Source of the DNA: a virus
Reading direction: 5' to 3' (one strand)
IMG/VR virus record: IMGVR_UViG_3300023170_000193
Coordinates: 1 to 22,669 of that record
Length of the DNA: 22,669 nt
Shown: one piece after another, positions 1-7,121 of the stretch
How positions within the stretch are numbered: position 1 is the stretch's first letter
Layout: every line of letters begins with the position of its first letter
Notes under the pieces: model-generated
The model's input: the letters and a program-made list of their open reading frames with translations, nothing else
The model's database searches: none
Told to the model about the DNA's origin: nothing
Position numbers and translations under genes: made by a program

Positions 1-1
1 A

Positions 2-1798
2 CCTGCAGAAGATTTTGTTGCTTCATATGGTGCATCTGATCTTGCTTCATGCCCACGATATACGCACATCATGAAGAAAACCTCTAATGAAATACTGCAG
101 TTGCAGGTTGCTGGTTTCTATCGTGATGTTGATCTGCCAGATCCAGAGCCAGAGTTCACAGACATTCAAGAGAAATACGATGAACTGGATGGAGACACTG
201 CGGTCTTAGAAGATGATGACCGTCACACAATTCTGGAGATGCATGTCACCATGAACATGCCAGAGGAGTTCGATGATCCAGACGGGATTGCCCGTCCTTA
301 CGTTGTCACCATAGATAAAAGCTCTCGTGAAATTTTAGCAATCAGACGTAACTGGTACGAAGAAGATGAAAAGAAAAAGAAGCGACTTCACTTTGTCCAT
401 TATAAATATCTTCCTGGTCTTGGGTTCTACGGCACGGGACTTATCCATCTCATTGGTGGATTGGCTAAATCGGCAACGTCTATCCTTCGTCAGCTTATTG
501 ACGCTGGTACGCTATCGAATTTACCTGCAGGTCTTAAAGCTCGCGGACTTCGCATTAAAGGAGATGATTCGCCTCTTATGCCAGGGGAGTTCAGGGACGT
601 GGATGTCCCAGGTGGTGCGATTCGTGATTCCATTACGTTCATCCCTTATAAAGAACCAAGCGGTGTACTCTATTCGCTGCTTGGAAATATCGTCGAAGAG
701 GGAAGGCGCATAGGTTCCGTTGCTGACATTCAAGTCGGTGACATGAATTCACAGGCACCAGTTGGAACAACACTTGCCCTTATGGAAAGATCCATGAAGG
801 TTATGTCTGGAGTTCAAGCTCGTATGCATGCCGCAATGAAGAACGAGCTTCGCCTTCTTGCCCGTATTATTCGGGATTATATGCCAGAAGAATACGCCTA
901 CGAAATGGACGGTGACTTTAATCGCAGAAAAGATTTTGATGCTCGCGTTGATGTTATCCCCGTTTCTGATCCGAATGCTGCTACTATGTCCCAGAGAATT
1001 ATGCAGTATCAGGCGGCTTTGCAGCTTTCTCAGCAAGCTCCCCAGCTATATGACATGGGAAGGCTGCATCGCCAAATGCTAGAGGTTCTTGGTATTCAAG
1101 ATGCTGATGATATTATTAAACTGCCAGATGATATCAAACCAGCAGACCCAGTAACTGAGAACATGATGATTCTGAAGCAAGAGCCTGTTAAGGTATTCAA
1201 GTATCAGGACCACGAGGCACACATTGCAGTTCACATGTCGGCGGCTCAAGATCCAAAGATTATGCAGATGATAGGACAGTCTCCGTTTGCGCAACAGATA
1301 CAGCAAGCAATGGCTTCCCACATAACAGAACACGTTGCCTTCCAGTATCGTCGTGAAATCGAAAAGATGCTTGGCGTTGAAATGCCAAATGAAGATGAGC
1401 CTCTGCCACAAGATGTTGAGGTGCAGGTATCAAGGCTTGCAAAAGAAGCAGCAGAAAAACTTCTTCAAAAAGATTTGGCAGAGCAGCAGCAAAAGCAAAT
1501 ACAACAGCAACAACAGGATCCCGTTATCCAGATGCAACAGCAAGAGCTTCAGCTTAAAGCTAAAGAGCTTGATCACAAAATACAAATGGACACACAGAAG
1601 TTGCAGCTTGATGCGATGGCAAAAAGTTCAAATGCACAAATTCAAGCGGAACGCATCGCCGCTGAGAACCAGCGCGAAGGGGCGCGTCTGGGAGTTAAGC
1701 TTGCTACAGACCTAGATAAGTCGCAGCGAGCAGATCAAAAAGAAGGTGCGAAACTTGGTATATCAATAGCGAAGGAGTTAACAAAGGGAGATGGATGA
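2..1798 (+). CDS. Portal protein (5' truncated by window edge)
   Basis: The frame is open from the window edge, so the Met at 71 is internal and the true start lies upstream; 598 residues are visible. Portals form the dodecameric ring at one capsid vertex through which DNA is packaged and to which the neck and tail attach. The visible part has a mixed alpha/beta body, a conserved-looking segment around LPGLGFYGTGLIHLIGG, then long helices. The C-terminal third is very Gln-rich (QQQQKQIQQQQQ) and helical, as in portals with a C-terminal barrel projecting into the capsid. Neighbouring scaffold and capsid genes support the call. Family recognition is by resemblance to portals of marine podovirus-like phages; I see no strict motif. 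Its last 8 bases overlap the next gene. Confidence 0.85.
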   Translation, partial: PAEDFVASYGASDLASCPRYTHIMKKTSNEILQLQVAGFYRDVDLPDPEPEFTDIQEKYDELDGDTAVLEDDDRHTILEMHVTMNMPEEFDDPDGIARPYVVTIDKSSREILAIRRNWYEEDEKKKKRLHFVHYKYLPGLGFYGTGLIHLIGGLAKSATSILRQLIDAGTLSNLPAGLKARGLRIKGDDSPLMPGEFRDVDVPGGAIRDSITFIPYKEPSGVLYSLLGNIVEEGRRIGSVADIQVGDMNSQAPVGTTLALMERSMKVMSGVQARMHAAMKNELRLLARIIRDYMPEEYAYEMDGDFNRRKDFDARVDVIPVSDPNAATMSQRIMQYQAALQLSQQAPQLYDMGRLHRQMLEVLGIQDADDIIKLPDDIKPADPVTENMMILKQEPVKVFKYQDHEAHIAVHMSAAQDPKIMQMIGQSPFAQQIQQAMASHITEHVAFQYRREIEKMLGVEMPNEDEPLPQDVEVQVSRLAKEAAEKLLQKDLAEQQQKQIQQQQQDPVIQMQQQELQLKAKELDHKIQMDTQKLQLDAMAKSSNAQIQAERIAAENQREGARLGVKLATDLDKSQRADQKEGAKLGISIAKELTKGDG

Positions 1799-1976
1799 CG
1801 TTTTTGCGTTGTTGAATCGAAAGATTGATGAATACGAGGAAGACATAAAAACCTTTCTCGCCGCAGGTCAGGCTGAAGACATTGCAATGTATAACAGAAT
1901 AGTGGGCAGATACGAAGCATTGCAGTTCATGAAGCAAGATCTTAACGACATAGAAAAGAGATATGTTGAAACATAG
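1791..1976 (+). CDS. Small coiled-coil protein of the portal region
   Basis: A 61-residue, mostly charged and helical protein (starts MDDVFALLNRKIDEYEEDIK) predicted to be a short coiled coil with no signal peptide or membrane segment. It overlaps the portal stop by 8 bases (ATGGATGA), implying translational coupling; AAGGGAG lies directly before the ATG, an unusually short spacing. I do not recognise a named family. Small proteins of this kind sit downstream of the portal in related marine phages. A minor head or assembly role is inferred from position only. Confidence 0.7.
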   Translation: MDDVFALLNRKIDEYEEDIKTFLAAGQAEDIAMYNRIVGRYEALQFMKQDLNDIEKRYVET

Positions 1977-1994
1977 AACTTTTTTATGTATCTT
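1966..1994 (+). promoter_or_regulatory. Candidate sigma70 promoter for the co-chaperonin/scaffold/capsid unit
   Basis: TTGAAA at 1966-1971 (5 of 6 to the -35 consensus) is separated by exactly 17 bases from TATCTT at 1989-1994 (4 of 6 to the -10 consensus). Transcription would start near 2001, just before the stem-loop at 2008-2032. The spacer holds ATAGAACTTT (1973-1982), which recurs in two other gaps. Together with the terminator at 5447-5480 this would define a co-chaperonin-to-capsid unit. Sequence match only. Confidence 0.4.
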
Positions 1995-2007
1995 TCAAAG
2001 CAGGGAG

Positions 2008-2032
2008 ACCTCGTGGCGTTGCCACGCAAGGT
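2008..2032 (+). promoter_or_regulatory. Stem-loop in the leader of the co-chaperonin gene
   Basis: CGTGGC (2012-2017), loop GTT and GCCACG (2021-2026) form a perfect 6-bp stem with a 3-base loop. ACCT (2008-2011) can pair with AGGT (2029-2032), extending it to 10 bp with a 2-base bulge. No T-run follows, so it is not an intrinsic terminator. It lies 32 bases before the ATG at 2065 and could act as an RNA-stability or processing element; function unknown. Confidence 0.45.
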
Positions 2033-2064
2033 GACTGTGAACCTTAAATCACTGCAGGTAAAAT

Positions 2065-2433
2065 ATGTATACAGGTAATAAAACTACAGAAGAAAAGGTA
2101 GCTTCCAAACTACCAATACCCCAAGGATACAAGATCCTTATCGGTGTACCAGAGGTAAGCGACAAAACAGAAGGCGGCGTATTCATGCCTGATGGGCTTA
2201 GAGCCGCAGAAGAAACGGCGTCTATTATTGGATTTGTCATGGATATGGGGGCAGATGCTTACAAAGATCATGCTAAATTTCCGAATGGTCCGTTCTGCAA
2301 GAAGGGAGATTTCGTAATCTTTCGTTCTTATTCTGGCACTAGATTTAAAATTCATGGAAAAGAGTTTCGACTCATTAATGATGACACCGTGGAAGCGGTT
2401 GTTGACGATCCAAGGGGGTACACACGGGTATGA
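2065..2433 (+). CDS. GroES/Cpn10-like co-chaperonin
   Basis: 122 residues (E. coli GroES has 97). Co-chaperonins form a heptameric lid on GroEL; phage versions such as T4 gp31 adapt the host chaperonin to fold the capsid protein. The N-terminal beta strand is PQGYKILIGV, followed by a mobile loop at about 30-46 with SDKTEGGVFMPDG. GGVFM matches the GGIVL GroEL-contacting motif, V39-F40-M41 being the hydrophobic tripeptide. The C-terminal beta barrel contains KKGDFVIFRSYSG and a closing strand ending VEAVVDD. AGG before the ATG gives an acceptable ribosome site. The stop overlaps the scaffold-like gene (ATGA). Its place two to four genes before the capsid gene fits a dedicated capsid-folding partner. 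The family call is firm; the client is inferred. Confidence 0.88.
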   Translation: MYTGNKTTEEKVASKLPIPQGYKILIGVPEVSDKTEGGVFMPDGLRAAEETASIIGFVMDMGADAYKDHAKFPNGPFCKKGDFVIFRSYSGTRFKIHGKEFRLINDDTVEAVVDDPRGYTRV

Positions 2434-3404
2434 GCAATTTAGCTGAAGAACAAGACTTCGAAGACGAAACAGTCGCAGAAGCCGTTGAAAAAGCAAAGGA
2501 AAGTAAAAAAGACGAAAGCGATTTCGAAATTGAAGTCGTAGACGATCTTCCACCAGAGCATCAAAACAGACCTCGTCAAGCAAAGGATGCTAAGGTAGAT
2601 AGCTCTCTTTCTGATGATGACGATGAGATAAAATCTTATAGTGAAGGTGTTCAAAAGCGCATTAAGAAAATAACTTGGGAGCGTGAAGAGAAAGAGCGCC
2701 AGCGTATTGAAGCAGAGAATTTGCGCGAAGAAGCTCTTCGTTATGCACAGCAGGTCAAGAGCGAAAACGAAGCTCTTCGTCAGCAGCTTGAAAGCGGCAA
2801 GAGTGTACTGCTTGATCAGGCTAAGGGAAGAGTTTCTGCGGAGATAGAAAAGGCTAAAGCAGCATATAAAGCGGCTTATGATAGCGGAGATCCCGATGCC
2901 CTTTTAGAAGCTGAGGATAGGCTTGATGAGCTACGTGATGAAAAACGTAGATACGAAAATTACAAGCCGCCCCAACAACAACAGGCTCCAAGGCCAGCGC
3001 CTCAACCCCAATATGAACAGCAAACCCAGCGACCGAAGCGACCAAGTGAACTGGCTTTGAAGTGGGCAGAAAAAAATCAATGGTTTGAAAAAGATCCTGA
3101 GATCACAGGGTACGCTTATGGACTTCATCAAAGACTTGTAACAGAAGGTGTTGCTCCAGATTCAGAAGAGTACTATACTACTATACATAACGCGGTTCGC
3201 CGTGTGTTCCCAGATAAGTTTGACGATGGGCCTATTGAGGAAGCACCCCAACGTCAAACTGGCAACGTGGTTGCCCCTGCCGCGAGAAGCGGAAAAAAAC
3301 CACGCAAAGTGCAACTGACCTCAACGCAGGTCTCTCTCGCCAAGAGACTTGGTCTGACAAATGAGCAATATGCGGCGCAATTAATGAAGGAAGCATCCAA
3401 ATGA
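2430..3404 (+). CDS. Probable scaffold (capsid assembly) protein
   Basis: 324 residues, extremely charged. Residues 1-75 are acidic and low-complexity (Asp/Glu tracts including SDDDDE). A long heptad-rich coiled coil runs from about 75 to 175 (KRIKKITWEREEKERQR onward), then a Gln/Pro-rich linker, then a more ordered C-terminal part with Trp and aromatic residues and a basic end. This architecture (acidic, coiled coil, small basic C-terminal capsid-binding part) is typical of phage scaffolding proteins, and the position between portal and capsid genes is canonical. No protease motif is visible. It is coupled on both sides by ATGA overlaps (2430-2433 and 3401-3404). Assignment is by architecture and context. 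Confidence 0.7.
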   Translation: MSNLAEEQDFEDETVAEAVEKAKESKKDESDFEIEVVDDLPPEHQNRPRQAKDAKVDSSLSDDDDEIKSYSEGVQKRIKKITWEREEKERQRIEAENLREEALRYAQQVKSENEALRQQLESGKSVLLDQAKGRVSAEIEKAKAAYKAAYDSGDPDALLEAEDRLDELRDEKRRYENYKPPQQQQAPRPAPQPQYEQQTQRPKRPSELALKWAEKNQWFEKDPEITGYAYGLHQRLVTEGVAPDSEEYYTTIHNAVRRVFPDKFDDGPIEEAPQRQTGNVVAPAARSGKKPRKVQLTSTQVSLAKRLGLTNEQYAAQLMKEASK

Positions 3405-3844
3405 CAAACAGAACCCCACGCACCACAGAGACTCGTGAAGAGTCAAAGCGCAAAGTGTCATGGCAGAGACCTTCTATGTTACCTACCCCCGAACCCAGAG
3501 AGGGCATTGAGTACCGCTGGATTCGCACAGCAACACTTGGGCAGAGTGACAATACGAATGTTTCTTCCAAATTTCGTGAGGGATGGACACCTGTTTTGAA
3601 AGGGGATCATCCAAACCTTCAAGTTGTGTCTGATATCGATTCTCGATTTACAGACAATATTGAGGTCGGTGGGTTATTGCTATGTCAGAACTCAACCGAA
3701 AATATGCAAGCTAGAAGGGATGCACAGAATGAGATGGCGACAAGTCAGATGCATGCTGTTGATAACTCCTACTTGCGTAACTCAGACCCTCGCATGCCCG
3801 TTCTGAATCCTGAGCGGTCTACGCGGACTTCGTTTGGCAAGTAA
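3401..3844 (+). CDS. Conserved phage head-region protein, function unknown
   Basis: 147 residues with a disordered, basic N-terminus (about 40 residues rich in Thr, Arg, Glu and Pro), then a compact segment with EYRWIRTATLGQSDNTNVSS and GWTPVLKGDHP, and a polar tail ending RSTRTSFGK. No membrane segment or signal peptide. It starts inside the stop of the scaffold-like gene (ATGA) and lies directly before two probable capsid genes, so a head role, for example a minor capsid or scaffold-associated protein, is likely. I do not recognise a named family. Confidence 0.65.
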   Translation: MTNRTPRTTETREESKRKVSWQRPSMLPTPEPREGIEYRWIRTATLGQSDNTNVSSKFREGWTPVLKGDHPNLQVVSDIDSRFTDNIEVGGLLLCQNSTENMQARRDAQNEMATSQMHAVDNSYLRNSDPRMPVLNPERSTRTSFGK

Positions 3845-3894
3845 CCTTTCGGGGGGGCTTGCTTGGTTGAAACTCAGATGATGAGGAAAGAGCT

Positions 3895-4509
3895 ATGGCT
3901 ACAACAGCGGCTCCTTATGGTCTCCGTCCAGTAAAACGTGCTGACGGAATGCCATACGCTGGGGCAACGTCCCAGTATCTCATCGACCCTGCTGGTGAAG
4001 CAACTAATCTATTCTACGGGCAAGTTGTTATCATTGGGGCCGATGGGTATATCGCGCTGGCTACAGGTACAGGTATGGACCTGACCTCTAACAGCATTTC
4101 AGGCACAACAGGTGTAGGCGGAATCGGCGTCTTCGTTGGTTGTGAATATGTAAACTCTTCAGGTCAACGTGTTCAAGCACAGTACTATCCGTCTGGTACA
4201 AACAGCAATAGTACTAAGATCACAGCCTATGTTGTCGATGATCCAAACGTACTGTTCCAAGCGCAGCTTGATGGTGCTGGAGCGCAGACAATCATTGGCA
4301 CGAACACAGGCTTCGCATCAGCGCAGTCTACCTCAACTGGTGATACAGTTACAGGTAACTCTACGTCTGCACTAGATGCGACTGTTCAAACCGCAGCGGC
4401 TGCATTCCGCATCGTTGCTCATGTTTCTGATCCTGCTGATGCGTATCCAGATGTACTTGTAAAGTTCAATCCGGGCGCTCACCAGATGACGAACAATGTT
4501 GGCTTATAA
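3895..4509 (+). CDS. Probable virion protein preceding the major capsid gene
   Basis: 204 residues; GAGGAAAGAGCT precedes the ATG. The protein is rich in Gly, Thr, Ser, Ala and beta-forming residues, with few Cys or charged residues. It begins MATTAAPYGLRPVKRADGMP and has segments such as GVFVGCEYVNSSGQRVQAQY and AFRIVAHVSDP. That composition suits an all-beta virion protein such as a capsid decoration or stabilisation protein. It lies 12 bases before the capsid gene, which has a strong ribosome site. Similar proteins precede the capsid gene in other marine phages, but I cannot assign a named family. Decoration role is inferred. Confidence 0.65.
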   Translation: MATTAAPYGLRPVKRADGMPYAGATSQYLIDPAGEATNLFYGQVVIIGADGYIALATGTGMDLTSNSISGTTGVGGIGVFVGCEYVNSSGQRVQAQYYPSGTNSNSTKITAYVVDDPNVLFQAQLDGAGAQTIIGTNTGFASAQSTSTGDTVTGNSTSALDATVQTAAAAFRIVAHVSDPADAYPDVLVKFNPGAHQMTNNVGL

Positions 4510-4521
4510 AGGAGTTAAATA

Positions 4522-5427
4522 ATGGCTATTTCACGCGCCCAGCTCCTTAAAGAGCTATTACCTGGTCTCAATGCGTTGTTTGGACTTGAGTACGATAAGT
4601 ACGAAAATGAACACGCAGAGATTTACGAAACTGAAAACTCAGAGCGTAGCTTTGAGGAAGAAGTAAAATTGTCCGGGTTTGCTGCAGCCCCTGTGAAAGC
4701 AGAAGGTGCATCAATTTCTTACGACAATGCACAAGAGTCGTTCACCGCTCGTTACAACCACGAAACGGTTGCAATGGGCTTTTCTGTCACTGAAGAAGCG
4801 ATGGAAGACAACTTGTACGACTCACTATCTGCTCGTTATACAAAAGCCTTGGCTCGTGCCATGGCGTATACCAAGCAGGTTAAAGCGGCTTCTTTGTTGA
4901 ATACAGGTTTTGACACCTTTAAATCAGGTGACAATGTGTTCTTGTTCGCAACCAACCACCCAACAGTGGAAGGTGGAACAAACGCAAACAAACCTTCAAC
5001 AAATGCTGACTTGAACGAAACTTCACTTGAGCAAGCAGTTATCGACATTGCAGCGTACACTGATGAACGCGGCCTGTTGATTGCGGCACGTCCACGTAAG
5101 TTGATCGTTCCACCTGCGCTTATGTTCGTCGCAACTCGCTTGCTGCAAACAGAGCTTCGCACAGGTACAGCGGATAACGACATCAACGCATTGCGTTCGA
5201 ATGGTTCGATCCCAGAAGGCTATCGCGTCAACCACTATCTGACTGACGTAGACGCCTTCTTCATCACCACAGATGTTCCAAACGGCATGAAGCACTTTGT
5301 GCGTACTGCAATGCAGACATCTATGGATGGTGACTTCGATACAGGTAACGTGCGCTACAAAGCGCGTGAGCGTTATTCATTCGGTGTATCAGATCCGCTA
5401 GGCATCTACGGATCACCAGGTGCATAA
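4522..5427 (+). CDS. Major capsid protein, Mu gpT-like (HK97 fold)
   Basis: 301 residues, close to the length of Mu gpT. The best ribosome site in the region (AAGGAGT, 7 bases before the ATG) fits a highly made protein. Recognisable features are the N-terminal helix (AQLLKELLPGLNALFGLEYD), the acidic extended arm with ENSERSFEEEVKLSGF, a central helix-rich part (FSVTEEAMEDNLYDSLSARY), and the conserved-looking segments LFATNHPTVEGG, RPRKLIVPPAL and the C-terminal RYSFGVSDPLGIYGSPGA. There is no N-terminal prodomain or protease sequence, so capsid maturation may not involve cleavage. An intrinsic terminator follows 20 bases after the stop. Family recognition is by overall pattern. Confidence 0.88.
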   Translation: MAISRAQLLKELLPGLNALFGLEYDKYENEHAEIYETENSERSFEEEVKLSGFAAAPVKAEGASISYDNAQESFTARYNHETVAMGFSVTEEAMEDNLYDSLSARYTKALARAMAYTKQVKAASLLNTGFDTFKSGDNVFLFATNHPTVEGGTNANKPSTNADLNETSLEQAVIDIAAYTDERGLLIAARPRKLIVPPALMFVATRLLQTELRTGTADNDINALRSNGSIPEGYRVNHYLTDVDAFFITTDVPNGMKHFVRTAMQTSMDGDFDTGNVRYKARERYSFGVSDPLGIYGSPGA

Positions 5428-5446
5428 TTAGTTCAATAGAACTTTT

Positions 5447-5480
5447 AGAGGGGCGGGTTTACTCGCCCCTTTTCTTTTTT
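5447..5480 (+). terminator. Rho-independent terminator after the capsid gene
   Basis: GGGGCG (5450-5455) pairs with CGCCCC (5464-5469). The stem can extend with A5449-T5470 and inner G5457-C5462, leaving a TTTA loop. It is followed by TTTTCTTTTTT. This is the only strong intrinsic terminator seen in the window, placed to end head-gene transcription or attenuate read-through into the small genes downstream. Confidence 0.88.
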
Positions 5481-5487
5481 AAAAAGT

Positions 5488-5497
5488 GTGGTATTGT
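5488..5497 (+). promoter_or_regulatory. Possible extended -10 promoter downstream of the terminator
   Basis: GTG then GTATTGT gives a TGnTATTGT extended -10 (TATTGT at 5492-5497) with no good -35 at 17 bases upstream. It would restart transcription for the genes from 5592 on. Weak, offered because a new unit is expected after the terminator. Confidence 0.22.
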
Positions 5498-5548
5498 TTG
5501 TTTGGGGCAACATTAGCCTTGCAGACAGGATTTCGCCCCCACCTGACG

Positions 5549-5580
5549 TTGCACAGACTGCTAGGCGAAACCTTGTGCAA
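5549..5580. repeat. Dyad TTGCACA-N18-TGTGCAA before a small virion gene
   Basis: TTGCACA (5549-5555) and TGTGCAA (5574-5580) form a perfect 7-bp inverted repeat with an 18-base centre, ending 11 bases before the ATG at 5592. It overlaps the ribosome-site region (AGGG at 5581-5584). A near-identical dyad lies at 17705-17738. It could be an mRNA hairpin or a protein-binding site. The rest of the 164-base gap 5428-5591 holds the terminator and no gene that I can see. Confidence 0.5.
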
Positions 5581-5591
5581 AGGGTATTAAT

Positions 5592-5816
5592 ATGGCTTCA
5601 ACCACATTTTCAGGTCCAGTGACCTCTACTGACGGATTCATTGGTGACATCAAAGTTCCAACATATACTGTAGCTTCCGCTCCATCTGCTTCTGACGCAG
5701 GTGCGGGAACCATTATTTACGTTTCTAACGGGGCTGCAGGTTCTGCAATCATAGCGTTCTCTGACGGTACAAACTGGAAGCGTTCTGATACAGGCGGCAC
5801 TATCGCAGCATCATAA
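5592..5816 (+). CDS. Small virion-type protein with shared C-terminal beta domain
   Basis: 74 residues; AGGG 7 bases before the ATG. The N-terminal about 20 residues (FSGPVTSTDGFIGDIK) resemble the short lead-in of phage structural proteins. Residues 24-74 (PTYTVASAP, then GTIIYVSNGAAGSAIIAFSDGTNW) match the C-terminal end of the protein at 22188-22586, which has PQYTVATLP and GTLIYVSDGAAGSPVVAFGDGSNW. This module is common at the tips of marine phage virion proteins. It is almost entirely this domain. Function unknown; a surface-exposed decoration or tip protein is the best guess. Confidence 0.7.
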   Translation: MASTTFSGPVTSTDGFIGDIKVPTYTVASAPSASDAGAGTIIYVSNGAAGSAIIAFSDGTNWKRSDTGGTIAAS

Positions 5817-5830
5817 TGGGGGGGTGACCA

Positions 5831-6040
5831 ATGAGTAAGTGGAAACCACCAAGTGTTGAAGAGTTAGCTGCCCGTGGTCTTGATGCGGATGGAAATCCGT
5901 TAGAAACTATAAAGACACGCGCTAGAAACACAGACGGTACGCTGAAAGCAGATGATCCTTCCACGCCTGATGTAAATGAGGCATGGGAAGAAAAGCCTGT
6001 TAAAAAGAAACGCGGTCGTCCTCCAAAGAAGAAGGATTGA
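5831..6040 (+). CDS. Small protein with C-terminal AT-hook
   Basis: 69 residues; GGGGTGA precedes the ATG. The first 55 residues are polar and probably disordered. The C-terminus is KKKRGRPPKKKD, with RGRPP at 61-65, a textbook AT-hook core flanked by lysines. AT-hooks insert into the minor groove of AT-rich DNA. The gene is the first of a run of small basic proteins between capsid and adaptor genes. It may bind packaged DNA or help DNA entry, but the sequence does not show whether it is in the virion. No named family recognised. Confidence 0.7.
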   Translation: MSKWKPPSVEELAARGLDADGNPLETIKTRARNTDGTLKADDPSTPDVNEAWEEKPVKKKRGRPPKKKD

Positions 6041-6043
6041 TAG

Positions 6044-6313
6044 ATGCGTTCTGATGTACAATCGAAACGTGTTACTGGAACGGGGTCACTTAGTGTTGGC
6101 CCCGCTCGAATCCGTCAGATCCAAGTATTAACAACTACTGGATCGCCTAGACTGACAATCACTGATGGTAACGGTGGCTCTACAGTTCTTGATCTGGACT
6201 TTATTGCATCTGATTCTCACTCAGTAAACATTCCGTCTGACGGTATTCGTGTCAGTGACGTGTACGTTTCTGCATTTACTAACATTACTGCTATGACAGT
6301 GTTTTATAACTGA
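6044..6313 (+). CDS. Small beta-rich protein, first of a tandem paralogue pair
   Basis: 89 residues with AAGGA 7 bases before the ATG and only 3 bases after the previous stop. It is rich in Val, Thr, Ser and Ile and likely a beta sandwich. Its C-terminal part (VNIPSDGIRVSDVYVSAFTNITAMTVFYN) shares the pattern IPxDGI, VYVS, N-T-A and terminal FY with the next protein, indicating tandem duplication. No signal peptide or membrane helix. Probably a small virion surface or neck protein; not recognised as a named family. Confidence 0.7.
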   Translation: MRSDVQSKRVTGTGSLSVGPARIRQIQVLTTTGSPRLTITDGNGGSTVLDLDFIASDSHSVNIPSDGIRVSDVYVSAFTNITAMTVFYN

Positions 6314-6321
6314 GGTGAGTT

Positions 6322-6606
6322 ATGGCTGGAAATGATGTATTATCTGCGCATTCTCACACATCTGCGACACTAATAGGTCGTAGGTGTAGGCTTAGGGGTG
6401 TTGTTGTAAACACGTCTTCTGGTTCAACGGGAGATGTTATTTTTTACGATAATGCTTCTGCTGCTTCTGGAACAGTTCTTCTTGAGGTGGATGAAAAGTC
6501 TCAAGGTATGAGCGATATTATTATACCAGGAGATGGCATTCTGGCTAAGAATGGGGTTTATGTTTCACTTCCAGCAAATGTAACTGCAACAATATTCTAC
6601 GAGTAA
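6322..6606 (+). CDS. Small beta-rich protein, second of a tandem paralogue pair
   Basis: 94 residues; GAGGTGAG just before the ATG is a strong ribosome site. Pattern RLRGVVVNTSSGSTGDVIFYD then IIIPGDGILAKNGVYVSLP and a terminal IFYE follows the neighbouring protein, with IPGDGI, VYVS, N-x-TA and FY at equivalent distances from the end. It is predicted all-beta and soluble. It is likely a virion component made with its paralogue, possibly as a hetero-oligomer. Function unknown. Confidence 0.7.
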   Translation: MAGNDVLSAHSHTSATLIGRRCRLRGVVVNTSSGSTGDVIFYDNASAASGTVLLEVDEKSQGMSDIIIPGDGILAKNGVYVSLPANVTATIFYE

Positions 6607-6609
6607 GCT

Positions 6610-6927
6610 ATGGCTGAAAAGAAAAAGAAGGATAGTCGGTTAGAACGCGCAGGAGTTAGTGGGTACAACAAACCCAAGCGCACACCTAATCACCCAAAGA
6701 AGTCACACATCGTTGTGGCTAAAGAGGGTGATAAGGTAAAGACTATTCGCTTTGGTCAGCAGGGTGTAAAGACAAATCAGACCGTAGGGCAGCGAAAAGC
6801 CTTTAAGTCTCGTCACGCGAAGAACATTAGTAAAGGTAAAATGTCTGCAGCTTATTGGGCTGATCGTGTTAAGTGGTCCCCTAGTAAAACTAAATCTAGC
6901 TCTCCAAAATGGAAGAAAGGTTCGTAA
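6610..6927 (+). CDS. Small, very basic phage protein
   Basis: 105 residues, dominated by Lys and Arg from end to end (MAEKKKKDSRLERAG, KPKRTPNHPKKS, QRKAFKSRHAKNISKGK, tail SSSPKWKKGS). The middle segment SHIVVAKEGDKVKTIRFGQQGVKT looks like a short beta hairpin, so it is not wholly disordered. Close relatives are frequent in marine phages, but I cannot give a family name. The charge suggests nucleic-acid binding, possibly with packaged DNA. The ribosome site is weak (GAG). The stop overlaps the next start (TAATG). Confidence 0.7.
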   Translation: MAEKKKKDSRLERAGVSGYNKPKRTPNHPKKSHIVVAKEGDKVKTIRFGQQGVKTNQTVGQRKAFKSRHAKNISKGKMSAAYWADRVKWSPSKTKSSSPKWKKGS

Positions 6928-7121
6928 TGGATATCTTGAGCAGTAAGGTTGTGATGGGGGTCGCAGCGGCTTTAATCGGTCTAGTGGGCGCGGTTTCGTA
7001 TAATTGGGCTAGTTGGACGACGGAAACCTTGATCGCTGTAGATAAACGAACTGAAGTCATGGCTGTTCAGATGCAAGCAATAAAACTGGAACTGGAGCGT
7101 TTGTATGCCGCTAACAGATAA
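6927..7121 (+). CDS. Small single-pass membrane protein
   Basis: 64 residues from the ATG at 6927, chosen over the in-frame ATG at 6909 because AAAGG lies 6 bases before it and it makes a TAATG overlap with the previous stop. Residues 8-27 (VVMGVAAALIGLVGAVSYNW) form one clear transmembrane helix, followed by an amphipathic helix ending LERLYAANR. A short N-terminus, one helix and a soluble coil could fit a holin-like, spanin-like or virion membrane-contact protein. No lysis enzyme is adjacent, so I do not assign lysis. The end overlaps the next gene by 17 bases. Confidence 0.65.
   Translation: MDILSSKVVMGVAAALIGLVGAVSYNWASWTTETLIAVDKRTEVMAVQMQAIKLELERLYAANR

Noticed and set aside
71-73. Start codon of the portal gene at this ATG
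   Set aside because: The same frame is open to the window edge with portal-like residues, and no ribosome site precedes it; it is an internal Met.
3838-3868. Possible terminator between the head protein genes (GCAAG ... CTTGC)
   Set aside because: Only a 5-bp stem with a long loop and no T-run; the next gene has a normal ribosome site.
6909-6926. Upstream start for the small membrane protein
   Set aside because: The ATG at 6927 has better-spaced AAAGG and a TAATG junction; the extra six residues include charged ones from the purine-rich site itself.
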